Shown here piece by piece: positions 45,493 through 54,278 of a stretch of 64,000 bases of DNA. This DNA is from Agrobacterium vitis. GTDB taxonomy: Bacteria > Pseudomonadota > Alphaproteobacteria > Rhizobiales > Rhizobiaceae. Within the stretch, counting starts at the first letter, position 1. Each line of letters opens with the position of its first letter. The position numbers and the translations under genes were made by a program. The stretch spans positions 62,001 to 126,000 of the forward strand of contig NZ_CP118262.1 of the NCBI RefSeq assembly GCF_013337045.2, read 5' to 3'. The notes beneath the pieces were generated by a model. It did no database searches, was not told where the DNA came from, and saw only the letters and a list, made by a program, of their open reading frames with translations.

Positions 45493-48459
45493 ATGGTGCG
45501 AAGAGCATTACTGAGCGAGGCATGGTGGCAACAGGCGACGATCATCCCGGATAACGAAAGGGAGATCGCCAAACATTACACGCTGGATCGATCGGATCTC
45601 GACCTGATCATGCGACAGAACAAGGCCTCGAACAGACTGGGCCTCGCCTGTGTTCTGGCCACGCTACGATACCCTGGCCGACCGCTTGCGGATGGCGAGG
45701 TCCTGCCGGCTGGCGTCTTACGATTTCTGGCGCGGCAGATCGGCGTCGATCACCATGAGATCGAACGTTATTTCGAGCGCCCACAGACGCGGCGCGAGCA
45801 TCTGGCCCTGCTTTTCGACAGAATGCAGATGCGTCCGTTTGTGCCTTCGGACGTGCGGGCACTCACAGGCTGGCTGACACCTGCCGCACAAACCCTGCGC
45901 CACGCCGATGTATTGGCGGATATGGTCGTGGAAGAACTGCGACGCAGGAGAATTCTCTTGCCAGCGCGGCCAGCGCTCGAAGCCATCATTCATGTGGCGA
46001 TCAGGCGCGGCATTCGTATTGCTCATCGGGCCTTGGCCGGCGGGATCTCAGAAGGCCAAAAGCTCGATCTGGACAAGCTTCTCGATCCGCGTGAGGGGAC
46101 AAGCGTGACTATTCTTGCCTGGGCGAGAACGCCAGCATTGTCGCCAGCCGCCGTCAACCTCGACAGAATTGCCGAGCGCATTCGCTTTCTCCGGTCTCTG
46201 AACCTGCCGACGACGTTGATGGATCGCATTCCGGCCAAGGTCTTTGACGAATTTGCTGCAGAGGGGACGCGAATGAGCGCGCAGCATCTGCGCGACCTTA
46301 ACACCGAACGCCGACATGCTGTCCTGGCTGCAACAGTGCTCCACCTTTCCCGCCATCTCACCGATTGCGCGATCGACATGTTCAAGAAACTCATGGGCAT
46401 CCTGACGCGGCGAGCCAATAACCAGGCGGCTGCTCGCGTCACCCGATCCGTTCGGGAAGTGCAGACGCCGTTGAAGGACGTTTCAAAAGTCTGCCATGCG
46501 ATCATCAAGGCCAGAGAGAAGGGTGAGGACATGGCCAAAGCGCTTGATCTGGTCATCCAATGGCCAGCTTTTACAACCAGTGTCCAGGCGGTCGATACGC
46601 TGATCGCGCCGGATGTTATCGACGGTAAAATCGAAATGCTCCAGCGCTATCCGACGATCAGGAAACTGGCGCCACAGTTTCTCTCCACTCTCGTGTTCCG
46701 CGGTCACGCAGTGGCGGCGAACCTCTTGCGGGCGCTATCCGTGGTCGCGGGTCTATATCGTACGGGCAAAAGGACCATACCCGACAAGGCACCGATCTCC
46801 TTTGCGCCGAAGGGCTGGATGCCTCTCATACTCAAAGATGGAAAGATTGATCGCAGGGCTTATGAGCTTTGCCTGTTCAGCGAATTGAAGCGCCGGCTCG
46901 ATGCGGGCGATGTCTGGGTGGAAGGAGCCAAACGCTTCCAGTCTTTCGAAAGCTTTCTCATTCCCACGCCGACATTCGAGCTGATGCGTGAGGAAGGACC
47001 GCTTCCAATCGCCGTTGATACCGATGTCGAGACGTATCTTCGCCAACAGCGCCAGCTGCTGAACGATGGACTGGCTGACCTCTCGCGTCTGGCCGCAGCC
47101 GGCGAGCTCGACGATGTAGAACTGACCGGGGCGGGGTTTAGCGTCACGCCGCACAAGGCTATGTTTCCGGACATCGCCAAGTCGCTGAAGCTAAAGGTGG
47201 AAAGCCGTCTGCCTGCGATCCGCATCACTGACCTTTTGCTCGAGGTTGACGCCCGAACGGAATTTTCGAACGCCTTTACCCATTTGCGCAGCGGTCGGAC
47301 GGCCGACAACAAGCTTGCGCTCCTCACCGCCATCCTGGCGGACGGGATCAATCTCGGTCTCACGAGAATGGCGGACGTTTCCCCCGGCATTACGATGCGC
47401 CAACTCGCCTGGGCGCACGACTGGCATATTCGCGAGGAAGGTTACACGGCCGCGCACGCCATTCTCGTCAACGCCCAGAGGCAATTGCCTCTGGCAAGCT
47501 TGTGGGGCGATGGAACAACGTCATCCTCCGATGGCCAGTATTTTCCGGCGGGCGGACACGCCGAGGCGATCGGCGACCTCAACGGCCGCTATGGTCCCAA
47601 CCCCGGCGCCAAATTCTACCGGTTCACCTCTGACCAGTACGGCGCTTTCTACATCATCGCCATGAATGCCAATGCGAGCGAAGCCATCTATGTCCTCGAT
47701 GGACTGCTCTATCATGGCAGCGATCTCGCCATCGGAACCCACTATGTCGATACCGGCGGGGTAAGCGATATGAGCTTCGCCCTTTGCCATCTCGTTGGTT
47801 TCCAGATTGTGCCTCGGCTGCGCGGTCTCAAGGATCGCAAGCTCTATCTTTTCCCGCGCGACGCGCCTCCCGAAAACCTGGCGCCGCTCGTTGGCGAGCA
47901 CATCAACGTCGAGCGGATCAAGGCAAACTGGAACGACATCCTGCGGCTGGTCACGACGATCCGTTCCGGGCAGGTTCGGCCTTCGACCCTGTTGGCAAAG
48001 CTGTCCGCATTCCCACGCCAGAACGGACTGGCGTTGGCGCTACGCGATCTCGGTCGCATCAATCGGTCCATCTTTCTGCCCCAGTGGTGGCAGAACCCCG
48101 AAATGCGCAGGAACGCGACGGCCGGCCTCAACAAGAGCGAATCCCAGAACACCTTGGCCCGCGCACTGTTCTTCAATCGCCTCGGAGAATTGCGCGACCG
48201 GACTTTCGAGAGCCAGTTCTACCGAGCATCTGGACTGAACCTGCTAATCAACGCCATCGTCTACTGGAACACACTCTATCTTGAACCGGCGTTCGCCGAG
48301 CTCAACCGAGATGGCATTCCCACGCCGCTTGACATCATCAAACACATTACCCCACTCGGCTGGCAGCACATCAGTCTCACCGGCGATTACATCTGGACCC
48401 CAACAGACGGCGTTGATCTCAGGCCATTGCGGCGCGAAACATCTATCCTCGCAGCGTGA
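45493..48459 (+). CDS. tnpA: Tn3 family transposase
   Basis: A 988-residue transposase. The N-terminal DUF4158 DNA-binding domain begins MVRRALLSEAWW. The catalytic DDE core spans the C-terminal third, with LWGDGTTSSSDGQYF carrying the first Asp, YVLDGLLYHGSDL the second, and NRLGELRDRTFESQFYRASG in the last part. The ATG at 45493 is preferred to the TTG- or ATG-led open frame from 45361, which lies over the res region. Intact. Confidence 0.95.
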   Translation: MVRRALLSEAWWQQATIIPDNEREIAKHYTLDRSDLDLIMRQNKASNRLGLACVLATLRYPGRPLADGEVLPAGVLRFLARQIGVDHHEIERYFERPQTRREHLALLFDRMQMRPFVPSDVRALTGWLTPAAQTLRHADVLADMVVEELRRRRILLPARPALEAIIHVAIRRGIRIAHRALAGGISEGQKLDLDKLLDPREGTSVTILAWARTPALSPAAVNLDRIAERIRFLRSLNLPTTLMDRIPAKVFDEFAAEGTRMSAQHLRDLNTERRHAVLAATVLHLSRHLTDCAIDMFKKLMGILTRRANNQAAARVTRSVREVQTPLKDVSKVCHAIIKAREKGEDMAKALDLVIQWPAFTTSVQAVDTLIAPDVIDGKIEMLQRYPTIRKLAPQFLSTLVFRGHAVAANLLRALSVVAGLYRTGKRTIPDKAPISFAPKGWMPLILKDGKIDRRAYELCLFSELKRRLDAGDVWVEGAKRFQSFESFLIPTPTFELMREEGPLPIAVDTDVETYLRQQRQLLNDGLADLSRLAAAGELDDVELTGAGFSVTPHKAMFPDIAKSLKLKVESRLPAIRITDLLLEVDARTEFSNAFTHLRSGRTADNKLALLTAILADGINLGLTRMADVSPGITMRQLAWAHDWHIREEGYTAAHAILVNAQRQLPLASLWGDGTTSSSDGQYFPAGGHAEAIGDLNGRYGPNPGAKFYRFTSDQYGAFYIIAMNANASEAIYVLDGLLYHGSDLAIGTHYVDTGGVSDMSFALCHLVGFQIVPRLRGLKDRKLYLFPRDAPPENLAPLVGEHINVERIKANWNDILRLVTTIRSGQVRPSTLLAKLSAFPRQNGLALALRDLGRINRSIFLPQWWQNPEMRRNATAGLNKSESQNTLARALFFNRLGELRDRTFESQFYRASGLNLLINAIVYWNTLYLEPAFAELNRDGIPTPLDIIKHITPLGWQHISLTGDYIWTPTDGVDLRPLRRETSILAA

Positions 48460-48516
48460 TCACCATACGTTCTCAAAAGTCGGACAGATCCAACACTTTC
48501 GTGTCGTGACGCCTAT

Positions 48517-49131
48517 ATGGATGCCCCAGAGAAGGACGCGCTGCGCCAGAAAGTAAATCAGATTTTCGAGCTACACGATTGCCCTTGGCGAATGTCGGAC
48601 AGTGAATTTTTCAAGCTTGATGCAGACTTCGTAGGGGCGAGGATCGCAGCGAGCGCGCACGATTCATTGGCGGCAAATCACTTCGCTGGCGCTGCCAACG
48701 AGTTCGCAAAAGCTCGCCAGTATCTAGGTACGGGCGACGTCAGAGAAGCGATCTTCTTTGCAGGCCACAGTTTCGAGAGCGTGATGACGGTGCTCACGAA
48801 CCTCGAACATGCCAATGGTGATCGCCTTATCAAAGAGCTTGGGGCACAGGGTTTCCTCGATGACCTGCCCGAGTCTGTTCGCGGCGGCTTTATGGATCAG
48901 GTCCTCAAAGCTCTCCCCTTTTTGCGCAACAAGCTCGGCGGACACGGCCAGGGCAAAAGCGTTGTGGCCATTCCACCCGCCTACGGCGATCTCGCCATCC
49001 AAATCGCCGCGGCCTTCCAGAATTTTCTCATCACCAAGCATATGGAGCGATCGCCGCCGCCCCCGCCTCCACTTGCGCCTGAGCCCGTCAAGGGGAAGCA
49101 ATTCTCTTTCGATGACGACAATCCGTTCTGA
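48517..49131 (+). CDS. Abi_C-like protein with SSB-type C-terminal tail, 5' truncated
   Basis: 204 residues. The middle (FFAGHSFESVMTVLTNLE through ALPFLRNKLGGHGQG) resembles the abortive-infection C-terminal (Abi_C) domain found in AbiJ-type defence proteins. A Pro-rich linker (RSPPPPPPLAPEP) leads to a C-terminal FSFDDDNPF, very like the acidic tip of single-stranded DNA-binding protein (DDDxPF). The frame begins 4 bp from the Tn3 end, so the N-terminal part of the original protein has probably been lost. The PIN-like gene follows after 9 bp. Function inferred only. Confidence 0.6.
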   Translation: MDAPEKDALRQKVNQIFELHDCPWRMSDSEFFKLDADFVGARIAASAHDSLAANHFAGAANEFAKARQYLGTGDVREAIFFAGHSFESVMTVLTNLEHANGDRLIKELGAQGFLDDLPESVRGGFMDQVLKALPFLRNKLGGHGQGKSVVAIPPAYGDLAIQIAAAFQNFLITKHMERSPPPPPPLAPEPVKGKQFSFDDDNPF

Positions 49132-49140
49132 CAGGAACAT

Positions 49141-50220
49141 ATGATGGAAAAGCATGTCCTGAAATATCGAGAACTGAGCAAGTATGGGACTCTTGCGCGC
49201 GAATTAGCCTTTACAGACATCACATTCAGCCCGTTAGGTTATGAGGCGTTGCGCACTGCCAAACTTCATCAGCAGATAGAGATTCCATTGAGCGGGCGCG
49301 GGGCAATCCTTAGCAGTGATGTCGCAGAGATTGACGCTGGGCAGACTGCGAAGTTCGGCGCGACTTTGGAAAGCCAATTCACATCGAAGGCGATCGGTCT
49401 CGTGAAGGGTGGCTGGCTTCCGTCGATGCTTGCTGCCATCGACGACACCATCGTACTTCCAGATCGTTGCGTGGTTGCGCAGCTCAGCGCAAGGCTGAAG
49501 GATGGCGTCACGAAGCCCGAGGCGGACAAAGACTTTATCGACCTTTTTGCCGATACCGTCATCCGCATCAATCCCATGCTGTTTGTCCTCGAAGGAGATG
49601 GCGGACAAAACGCCACGCCCGAGACGATCGGGAAACAGCTCGAAGAGGCGGTGACCAAGCTTCGGTCGGCACTGCCGAAGGCCGAAATGGTCGCGGCCGA
49701 CGCGAAAGGACTACAAGGGGTGCTAGGGCTGATCCAGGACACGCAAGATGGCATCGCGCGCAGGCAAGACTTCCTCATCAGCCTCAATCCAAAACTCAAG
49801 TCGTCCGTTAGCCGAAAGAACGTGCAGTCTTGCTGGGATGAGGTTCTCATTGCGGCCGACCACTACGACATTCCAAAAGCATCTCTGGTCGTCCTCGCGG
49901 CTTTAAGCGCCGTCGTCATGCCGCAGGGTAGAAATCCGGCAAAAGGCTTGCTGAAGTTTGGCGAAGCATATGGGCCAAAGGACGCATACAATGGTCTCGC
50001 CGATATCCGCGCGCTCGAAATCCTGATCTATCTCTTTGGGCTCTTTCCCGACCAGCGCGTAATGCTTTGTACGGCTGATAAAGACATGGCCATGTTCTGG
50101 GTCGGGCTCCAGGCATCGAATTTTGCATTCAGCCATGGCCGCATGACCTACGATATAGCTCCCACCGACTTGCTTCCCGGTGTCGCCACCGAAAAATGGA
50201 GAGAGTGGCTTGGCTCCTAA
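49141..50220 (+). CDS. Possible PIN-like nuclease
   Basis: A 359-residue soluble protein. Acidic residues fall in PIN-like places: DDTIVLPDRCVV (residues 101-112), FVLEGDGG (148-155), and MLCTADKDMAMFW near the C-terminus, the last resembling a PIN strand-loop with paired Asp. I regard it as a possible PIN-like RNase, low certainty. It lies 9 bp after the Abi_C-like gene on the same strand and forms a two-gene unit with it. Its end faces the Shedu gene. Confidence 0.6.
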   Translation: MMEKHVLKYRELSKYGTLARELAFTDITFSPLGYEALRTAKLHQQIEIPLSGRGAILSSDVAEIDAGQTAKFGATLESQFTSKAIGLVKGGWLPSMLAAIDDTIVLPDRCVVAQLSARLKDGVTKPEADKDFIDLFADTVIRINPMLFVLEGDGGQNATPETIGKQLEEAVTKLRSALPKAEMVAADAKGLQGVLGLIQDTQDGIARRQDFLISLNPKLKSSVSRKNVQSCWDEVLIAADHYDIPKASLVVLAALSAVVMPQGRNPAKGLLKFGEAYGPKDAYNGLADIRALEILIYLFGLFPDQRVMLCTADKDMAMFWVGLQASNFAFSHGRMTYDIAPTDLLPGVATEKWREWLGS

Positions 50221-50332
50221 GGCGATTTGCGACCACCGAGGTACAAGCGCAGATTCTTACGCTGCCCTCATCCCTCACCTTTCTGCCGAGGCGTGATCTC
50301 GTGCTAACCTCCCCGGCAGAAACTCCGTAGCG

Positions 50333-51415
50333 TCACTCTGCGACTGCTGCCCCGTGGCTGATGTTTTGGACGATAAACCGGGCTCGATAAAGAAGCTCGT
50401 CAAACGTCAGGATTTCGGGTGCGCGGACGTTGCGGCGGTACAGTTCGAAGCAGGCGATCTTGTCGTCGTTGCCCTGCAGTTCCGCTGAATTCCCGACGAT
50501 GAGGTAACTTCGAGGTTCGATCGAATAAGCCGTCTCGCCAGTATCCGTACCCTCGCTATCTTTCAGAGCAATGCGGAAGCGCTTCCGGGCGAACTCGAAC
50601 GTGGTCTTTTGCACCTGCGTGACGGCGTTCGAAACTTCAGCGGAGACGCCCCAACATCCTGGTCGGTAAGGATCCCCACGGCGTAGAAGGTCCGTCGTAT
50701 CCTTCTTGATTTCCACAAAGACAAACTGGCTGACTTCGGCACGGGTCTTCATGAATGCGTCGGCAGTCTTGCCGCTGCGGTCGAATTCGTTTCCGGTGGT
50801 CCGAGCCGTCAAAGTATCCGATGCTCGATCGAGTGAGACGTAGTTAAGGCCATGCCCAAATATCCATTGGTTCGCTTCGAAGAAAGCTTGCCAATCCTTC
50901 TCCGGCGCCTCGGTACCCATGCGCTGCTCGAATTCCGCCAACGCCACCCGCTTCGCCGCAACGGCATAAATGTCTTGGTGCAGTTCCGGTGTTTCCGCAA
51001 GTTCACGGACCAATTCAGCCCCTTTCGAGCTGCCCAACAGCGCACCCAAGGCGCCGATATTCACGTTGTCGAGCGAGATACGCGCCTTGGTCGCGTCGCT
51101 TAAGTTCAGGTTCGATATGATCGACAAGAACTCTTTCATTTGTGCAAGTTGGAAATGGTTGACTTGGATGTGGCCATCCGATCGCCAACCATAGGTTTTG
51201 TGAAAGATCAGCTTGGTTATCTTAAACGTACCAAAGTCGCTCTTGTCCTGCACCCAAAACGCAGATACGGCAATTTTACATCGTGCGGTTACGTCAAACT
51301 CTCCGATTACTTCTTCGCCTGCACCGGCGATGGTCGCGTAAGTTCCGGCCTTACCTGGGTGGGTGTAGAGCCTGTCAGGGAGGTAATTTGCTAAATATTC
51401 AATTTCCTCAGACAT
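50333..51415 (-). CDS. sduA: Shedu anti-phage nuclease (DUF4263)
   Basis: A 360-residue protein whose C-terminal half is the Shedu PD-(D/E)xK nuclease. WQAFFEANQWIFGHGL at residues 175-190 is the family's entry motif, followed by Asp219 in KTADAFM, the core FVFVEIKKDT with Glu235 and Lys237, and a Gln in AVTQVQK. Shedu proteins degrade or block phage DNA on their own. The N-terminal 170 residues differ among Shedu types and probably sense infection. It lies 77 bp downstream of a small gene in the AAA-S8 operon and may be cotranscribed with it. Confidence 0.85.
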   Translation of the reverse strand: MSEEIEYLANYLPDRLYTHPGKAGTYATIAGAGEEVIGEFDVTARCKIAVSAFWVQDKSDFGTFKITKLIFHKTYGWRSDGHIQVNHFQLAQMKEFLSIISNLNLSDATKARISLDNVNIGALGALLGSSKGAELVRELAETPELHQDIYAVAAKRVALAEFEQRMGTEAPEKDWQAFFEANQWIFGHGLNYVSLDRASDTLTARTTGNEFDRSGKTADAFMKTRAEVSQFVFVEIKKDTTDLLRRGDPYRPGCWGVSAEVSNAVTQVQKTTFEFARKRFRIALKDSEGTDTGETAYSIEPRSYLIVGNSAELQGNDDKIACFELYRRNVRAPEILTFDELLYRARFIVQNISHGAAVAE

Positions 51416-51492
51416 GATCGCTAAGCCCCTATAGAGTCAGTGATGTCCCGGTTCCCAATCGGTTGAATAAGGCCAGTGGACACAGTCACGTT

Positions 51493-51729
51493 TTAATCTC
51501 TTTTGGCGCGGACAGCGACGATTAGAATTCGGCGGTCTGCCGCTAATCGCTCGGCCTTCTCGATCGCCTCGGCCATGCGCCAGTCAAATGGCCCCGACCC
51601 GCCAAGGTCCTTCTCGGCACTGTCGAAGAAATAACCTTTTTCTACCCCGACATGATCTCGATGGATGACCACCGTGACATGTCGCTCCGTCGGGTTCGGA
51701 TCATTTGGCCCGAGATAAACAGTCGTCAT
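51493..51729 (-). CDS. Small hypothetical protein in defence operon
   Basis: A 78-residue soluble protein (begins MTTVYLGPNDPNPTERHVTV) with no recognised domain. Composition is mixed, with a predicted helix at residues 48-65. It lies 47 bp after the S8 peptidase gene and 77 bp before the Shedu gene, all on the minus strand. It could be an accessory or inhibitor of the AAA/protease pair; that is inference. Confidence 0.6.
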   Translation of the reverse strand: MTTVYLGPNDPNPTERHVTVVIHRDHVGVEKGYFFDSAEKDLGGSGPFDWRMAEAIEKAERLAADRRILIVAVRAKRD

Positions 51730-51776
51730 GCTTTCTCCAGTCGTCAGAATTCAAAACATTCGGCGGAAGCTTTGTC

Positions 51777-54278
51777 TTACACGCGCGGTGTAATGCGCGC
51801 CGCGGTCCGAATATCAGCGATCTGCGTACCGATAGCCTGAAGGCTTTGACGCATGTCATTAAAGACAGGCTTTTCCGCTTCGGGATCGCTGATCGTTAAA
51901 ATAGCCGTAAAGGGGACGCCGCCTTCTGGCATTACCTCTCCAGCGCGGGTGAGATACTCGACAAACAATCGCCAGTTGGAAGAAGGCCCAACCCCTTGTG
52001 GGAACGTCTTGGCGTGAACCTTCACCGGACTCCATTTCAGGTCGTGTTCGATCAGTTCCGCCTCAACCGCTGGAGATTCTCGTGAGGATGGAAGGTAAAG
52101 TGGTTCAAGCCGCCCCTTCCATCTGCCCTCTTCCTGTTCCTGCTGCAAAGTGGCATTGACGTTGACGCGGACAAACTCAGAGCCATAGCGCGCATCCAGC
52201 GGTGGAGTGGATACGAGCGTGAGCTTTGCCCGTCCTCTGCACTTACCGCCAGGTCCAACCAAAGACGCCGGCCATGGGAACCGGAAATTGATTTGCTGAC
52301 CGTGCTGGATTCGTGAGGCGAAGACTAAGGTGATGGAATGATCGCCCGTTTCAAGAATGCGTTCGGCAGATGGCGGCATCCCGAATCCCACAAGGTGCCG
52401 AGCCAGCGGTGCGAGCATTTTCGCACGCAAGGGTGCCGGGATCTCCGCATGATGAACGAGCAGGCCAATGAGGGTCTCACGAGAAACCTCTCCTTCAATG
52501 GCGTGATCTAAGACTGCTGCTGTCTTGGCGACCAAAGGCGAGGCGTAGCTAGTGCCGCAACCGTCTACCACTGTTCCGTCAGGAAGGATGGAGAAAAGGC
52601 CGTGTCCCAGCGTCGGGTGTTGTGTGCCTGCGCCTCCGATGTGAGCAAGATCAGGTTTGCCGCCTGACCTGAGCCCAGGTCCTCGGCGGCTAAAACGGGC
52701 CGGTGCGAACGGCAGGCAACCGCTATGGCCTGGTGGATTTAGTGCCGCAACGGCAACGTTTCTTGCACTCTCCGCTGGCGTCAGAAGGCCATCGTTCCGT
52801 GCGAGGGCCAGGTTAGAAAGGGCTGTGGCCGCATCAGCCGGCCACTCCGAACGAAGGTCTTGCGGCTGGATGTTTCCGGCGGAAATGAACACAACGGCAT
52901 TGTTCTCTTCAGCAATCTGGTCGAGCCGGATCGCATGAGGGCTGTAGCGATCGGGTGCCGCGGGCTGAAGGATATTAAGACTCATATTGAAAACACGCAC
53001 ACCATGCCGTGCCCGCGCGTCGGCGACTGCCGCATCCATCTCATCGAAGAATTGCGGAAGGCCTCCAGAATAGTATGATGCAAAGGCCCCGGCCTTCTGT
53101 TCATTAGGGAAGACGGCCACATCAACCAGCTCAGCCCCATCTGTCTCCGGGCAGGTCTCTGCGCCGTTGATACCGGCCCCTGCGACGGCGAGTCCGCCAA
53201 TGAATGTGCCATGCGATAGATCCATGTCTTCGTCGGCCAGAACGTCCCATCGATCAATAACCCAGTCAGCCAGAGCCGAGCTTATGCCGCCATCGATGAT
53301 GCCCATCCTCGGATGGGTCCTTCGACTATCGCGAACGGGCATGATAGCCTGAGTTGGTCGAACACGTCCCGGTACGGTGGGGCGCGCAGAGCGAACCACA
53401 ATGCCGGGTAATTCGATCCGTCGCACCAAGGGATGCTTGTCAAGAAAAGCCAGCAACCGGCTGTGGTGTCGAGTATTCGGGTCAAACTGTGCAAGTTCAC
53501 GGCGTTCCTTCGATGACACGCTCGTCAGCCGGAGGACGGCGCCTTCACCGGCCTGGTCTAGGCGCACGGAAAGCATAGGTAGTCGCTGGCGCCAGTTTGG
53601 CAGACGTTCAACAGATAAACTCTGTTCGAGGGCATTGAAGCCGGCAACGAAGGACTCGACCAGACGCCTGTGAGCAGAGTCGAGGCGATCCCATTCGGCG
53701 CGTGGCGGCAGGACGTCGAACAACTCGACTTGGTACCCGCTTCCGGTCATCGGATTGCTCAGCCATGCAACAGCCTCTTCGACCGAAAAATTGCGCTTGT
53801 CGGAAGCGCTATAGAGTTCGATTCGGTCGATTGCCCCCGTCTCGCTTTTCTGAGCAGACGGGTTAGGCACCTCTTTTCGCTTTTTTTCGTCGTAGCGCAT
53901 CCTCGTTTGCGTTTCGGCTTTGGAGATTTCGGTTTTTACCTGCGCCAAGGCCGATGGGCGACCTTCGACAATCATCACACCGAGATCTCCGCCCCCGACT
54001 ACGGGTACTCGATCACTGCGAAAGAGTGCCCCGACGGGTCGATGGCTCTTCGCCCAGGCATCTCGTTTAAGAATCACCTTGATGTAGCCGATCGGTCCCT
54101 GCGCTTGTGCGGAAAGGATCCCGGAGATAGTGTCAATCTGCTCGATCAGGGCTGCCTTGTGAGCGCTAAATTCCCGATCGCGGTGAGCAAAGAAATCTTT
54201 GCGTCCTCCTCCTCCTCCCGCCTCTCTGGCTTCCTCGTAATTGTCCGGATTGAGCACGATTTGGATCGGGCTAGCCAT
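51777..54278 (-). CDS. S8 (subtilisin-like) serine peptidase, AAA-linked
   Basis: An 833-residue protein without signal peptide, so cytoplasmic. After a 320-residue N-terminal region of unknown fold comes a subtilase domain with Asp329 in GIIDGG, His356 in SHGTFIGG, an oxyanion Asn in SAGN (469), and Ser577 in GTSYASP. All catalytic residues are present. The last 230 residues form beta-rich domains. It overlaps the AAA+ ATPase gene by 8 bp. Cytoplasmic S8 peptidases coupled to an AAA partner recur near defence genes; the substrate is unknown. Confidence 0.9.
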   Translation of the reverse strand: MASPIQIVLNPDNYEEAREAGGGGGRKDFFAHRDREFSAHKAALIEQIDTISGILSAQAQGPIGYIKVILKRDAWAKSHRPVGALFRSDRVPVVGGGDLGVMIVEGRPSALAQVKTEISKAETQTRMRYDEKKRKEVPNPSAQKSETGAIDRIELYSASDKRNFSVEEAVAWLSNPMTGSGYQVELFDVLPPRAEWDRLDSAHRRLVESFVAGFNALEQSLSVERLPNWRQRLPMLSVRLDQAGEGAVLRLTSVSSKERRELAQFDPNTRHHSRLLAFLDKHPLVRRIELPGIVVRSARPTVPGRVRPTQAIMPVRDSRRTHPRMGIIDGGISSALADWVIDRWDVLADEDMDLSHGTFIGGLAVAGAGINGAETCPETDGAELVDVAVFPNEQKAGAFASYYSGGLPQFFDEMDAAVADARARHGVRVFNMSLNILQPAAPDRYSPHAIRLDQIAEENNAVVFISAGNIQPQDLRSEWPADAATALSNLALARNDGLLTPAESARNVAVAALNPPGHSGCLPFAPARFSRRGPGLRSGGKPDLAHIGGAGTQHPTLGHGLFSILPDGTVVDGCGTSYASPLVAKTAAVLDHAIEGEVSRETLIGLLVHHAEIPAPLRAKMLAPLARHLVGFGMPPSAERILETGDHSITLVFASRIQHGQQINFRFPWPASLVGPGGKCRGRAKLTLVSTPPLDARYGSEFVRVNVNATLQQEQEEGRWKGRLEPLYLPSSRESPAVEAELIEHDLKWSPVKVHAKTFPQGVGPSSNWRLFVEYLTRAGEVMPEGGVPFTAILTISDPEAEKPVFNDMRQSLQAIGTQIADIRTAARITPRV

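Larger units (their letters stand above)
44718..48513 (+). mobile_element. Tn3-family transposon without cargo (3796 bp)
   Basis: Inverted repeats of about 49 bp: the left reads GGCTTCACGACACGAAAGTG..., the right read inward GGCGTCACGACACGAAAGTG..., both continuing to TCTGTCCGACTTTT and AGAACGTAT. It carries only a resolvase and a transposase, transcribed divergently. Bases outside the ends (ggatg left, tatat right) do not match, so there is no 5-bp duplication. This suggests a deletion next to the transposon rather than a simple insertion. Confidence 0.92.

Noticed and set aside
48514..48523. ggatg near the right Tn3 end, matching the left outer 5-mer ggatg
   Set aside because: A target duplication must touch the inverted repeat; this copy lies 5 bp away, so I treat the match as chance.
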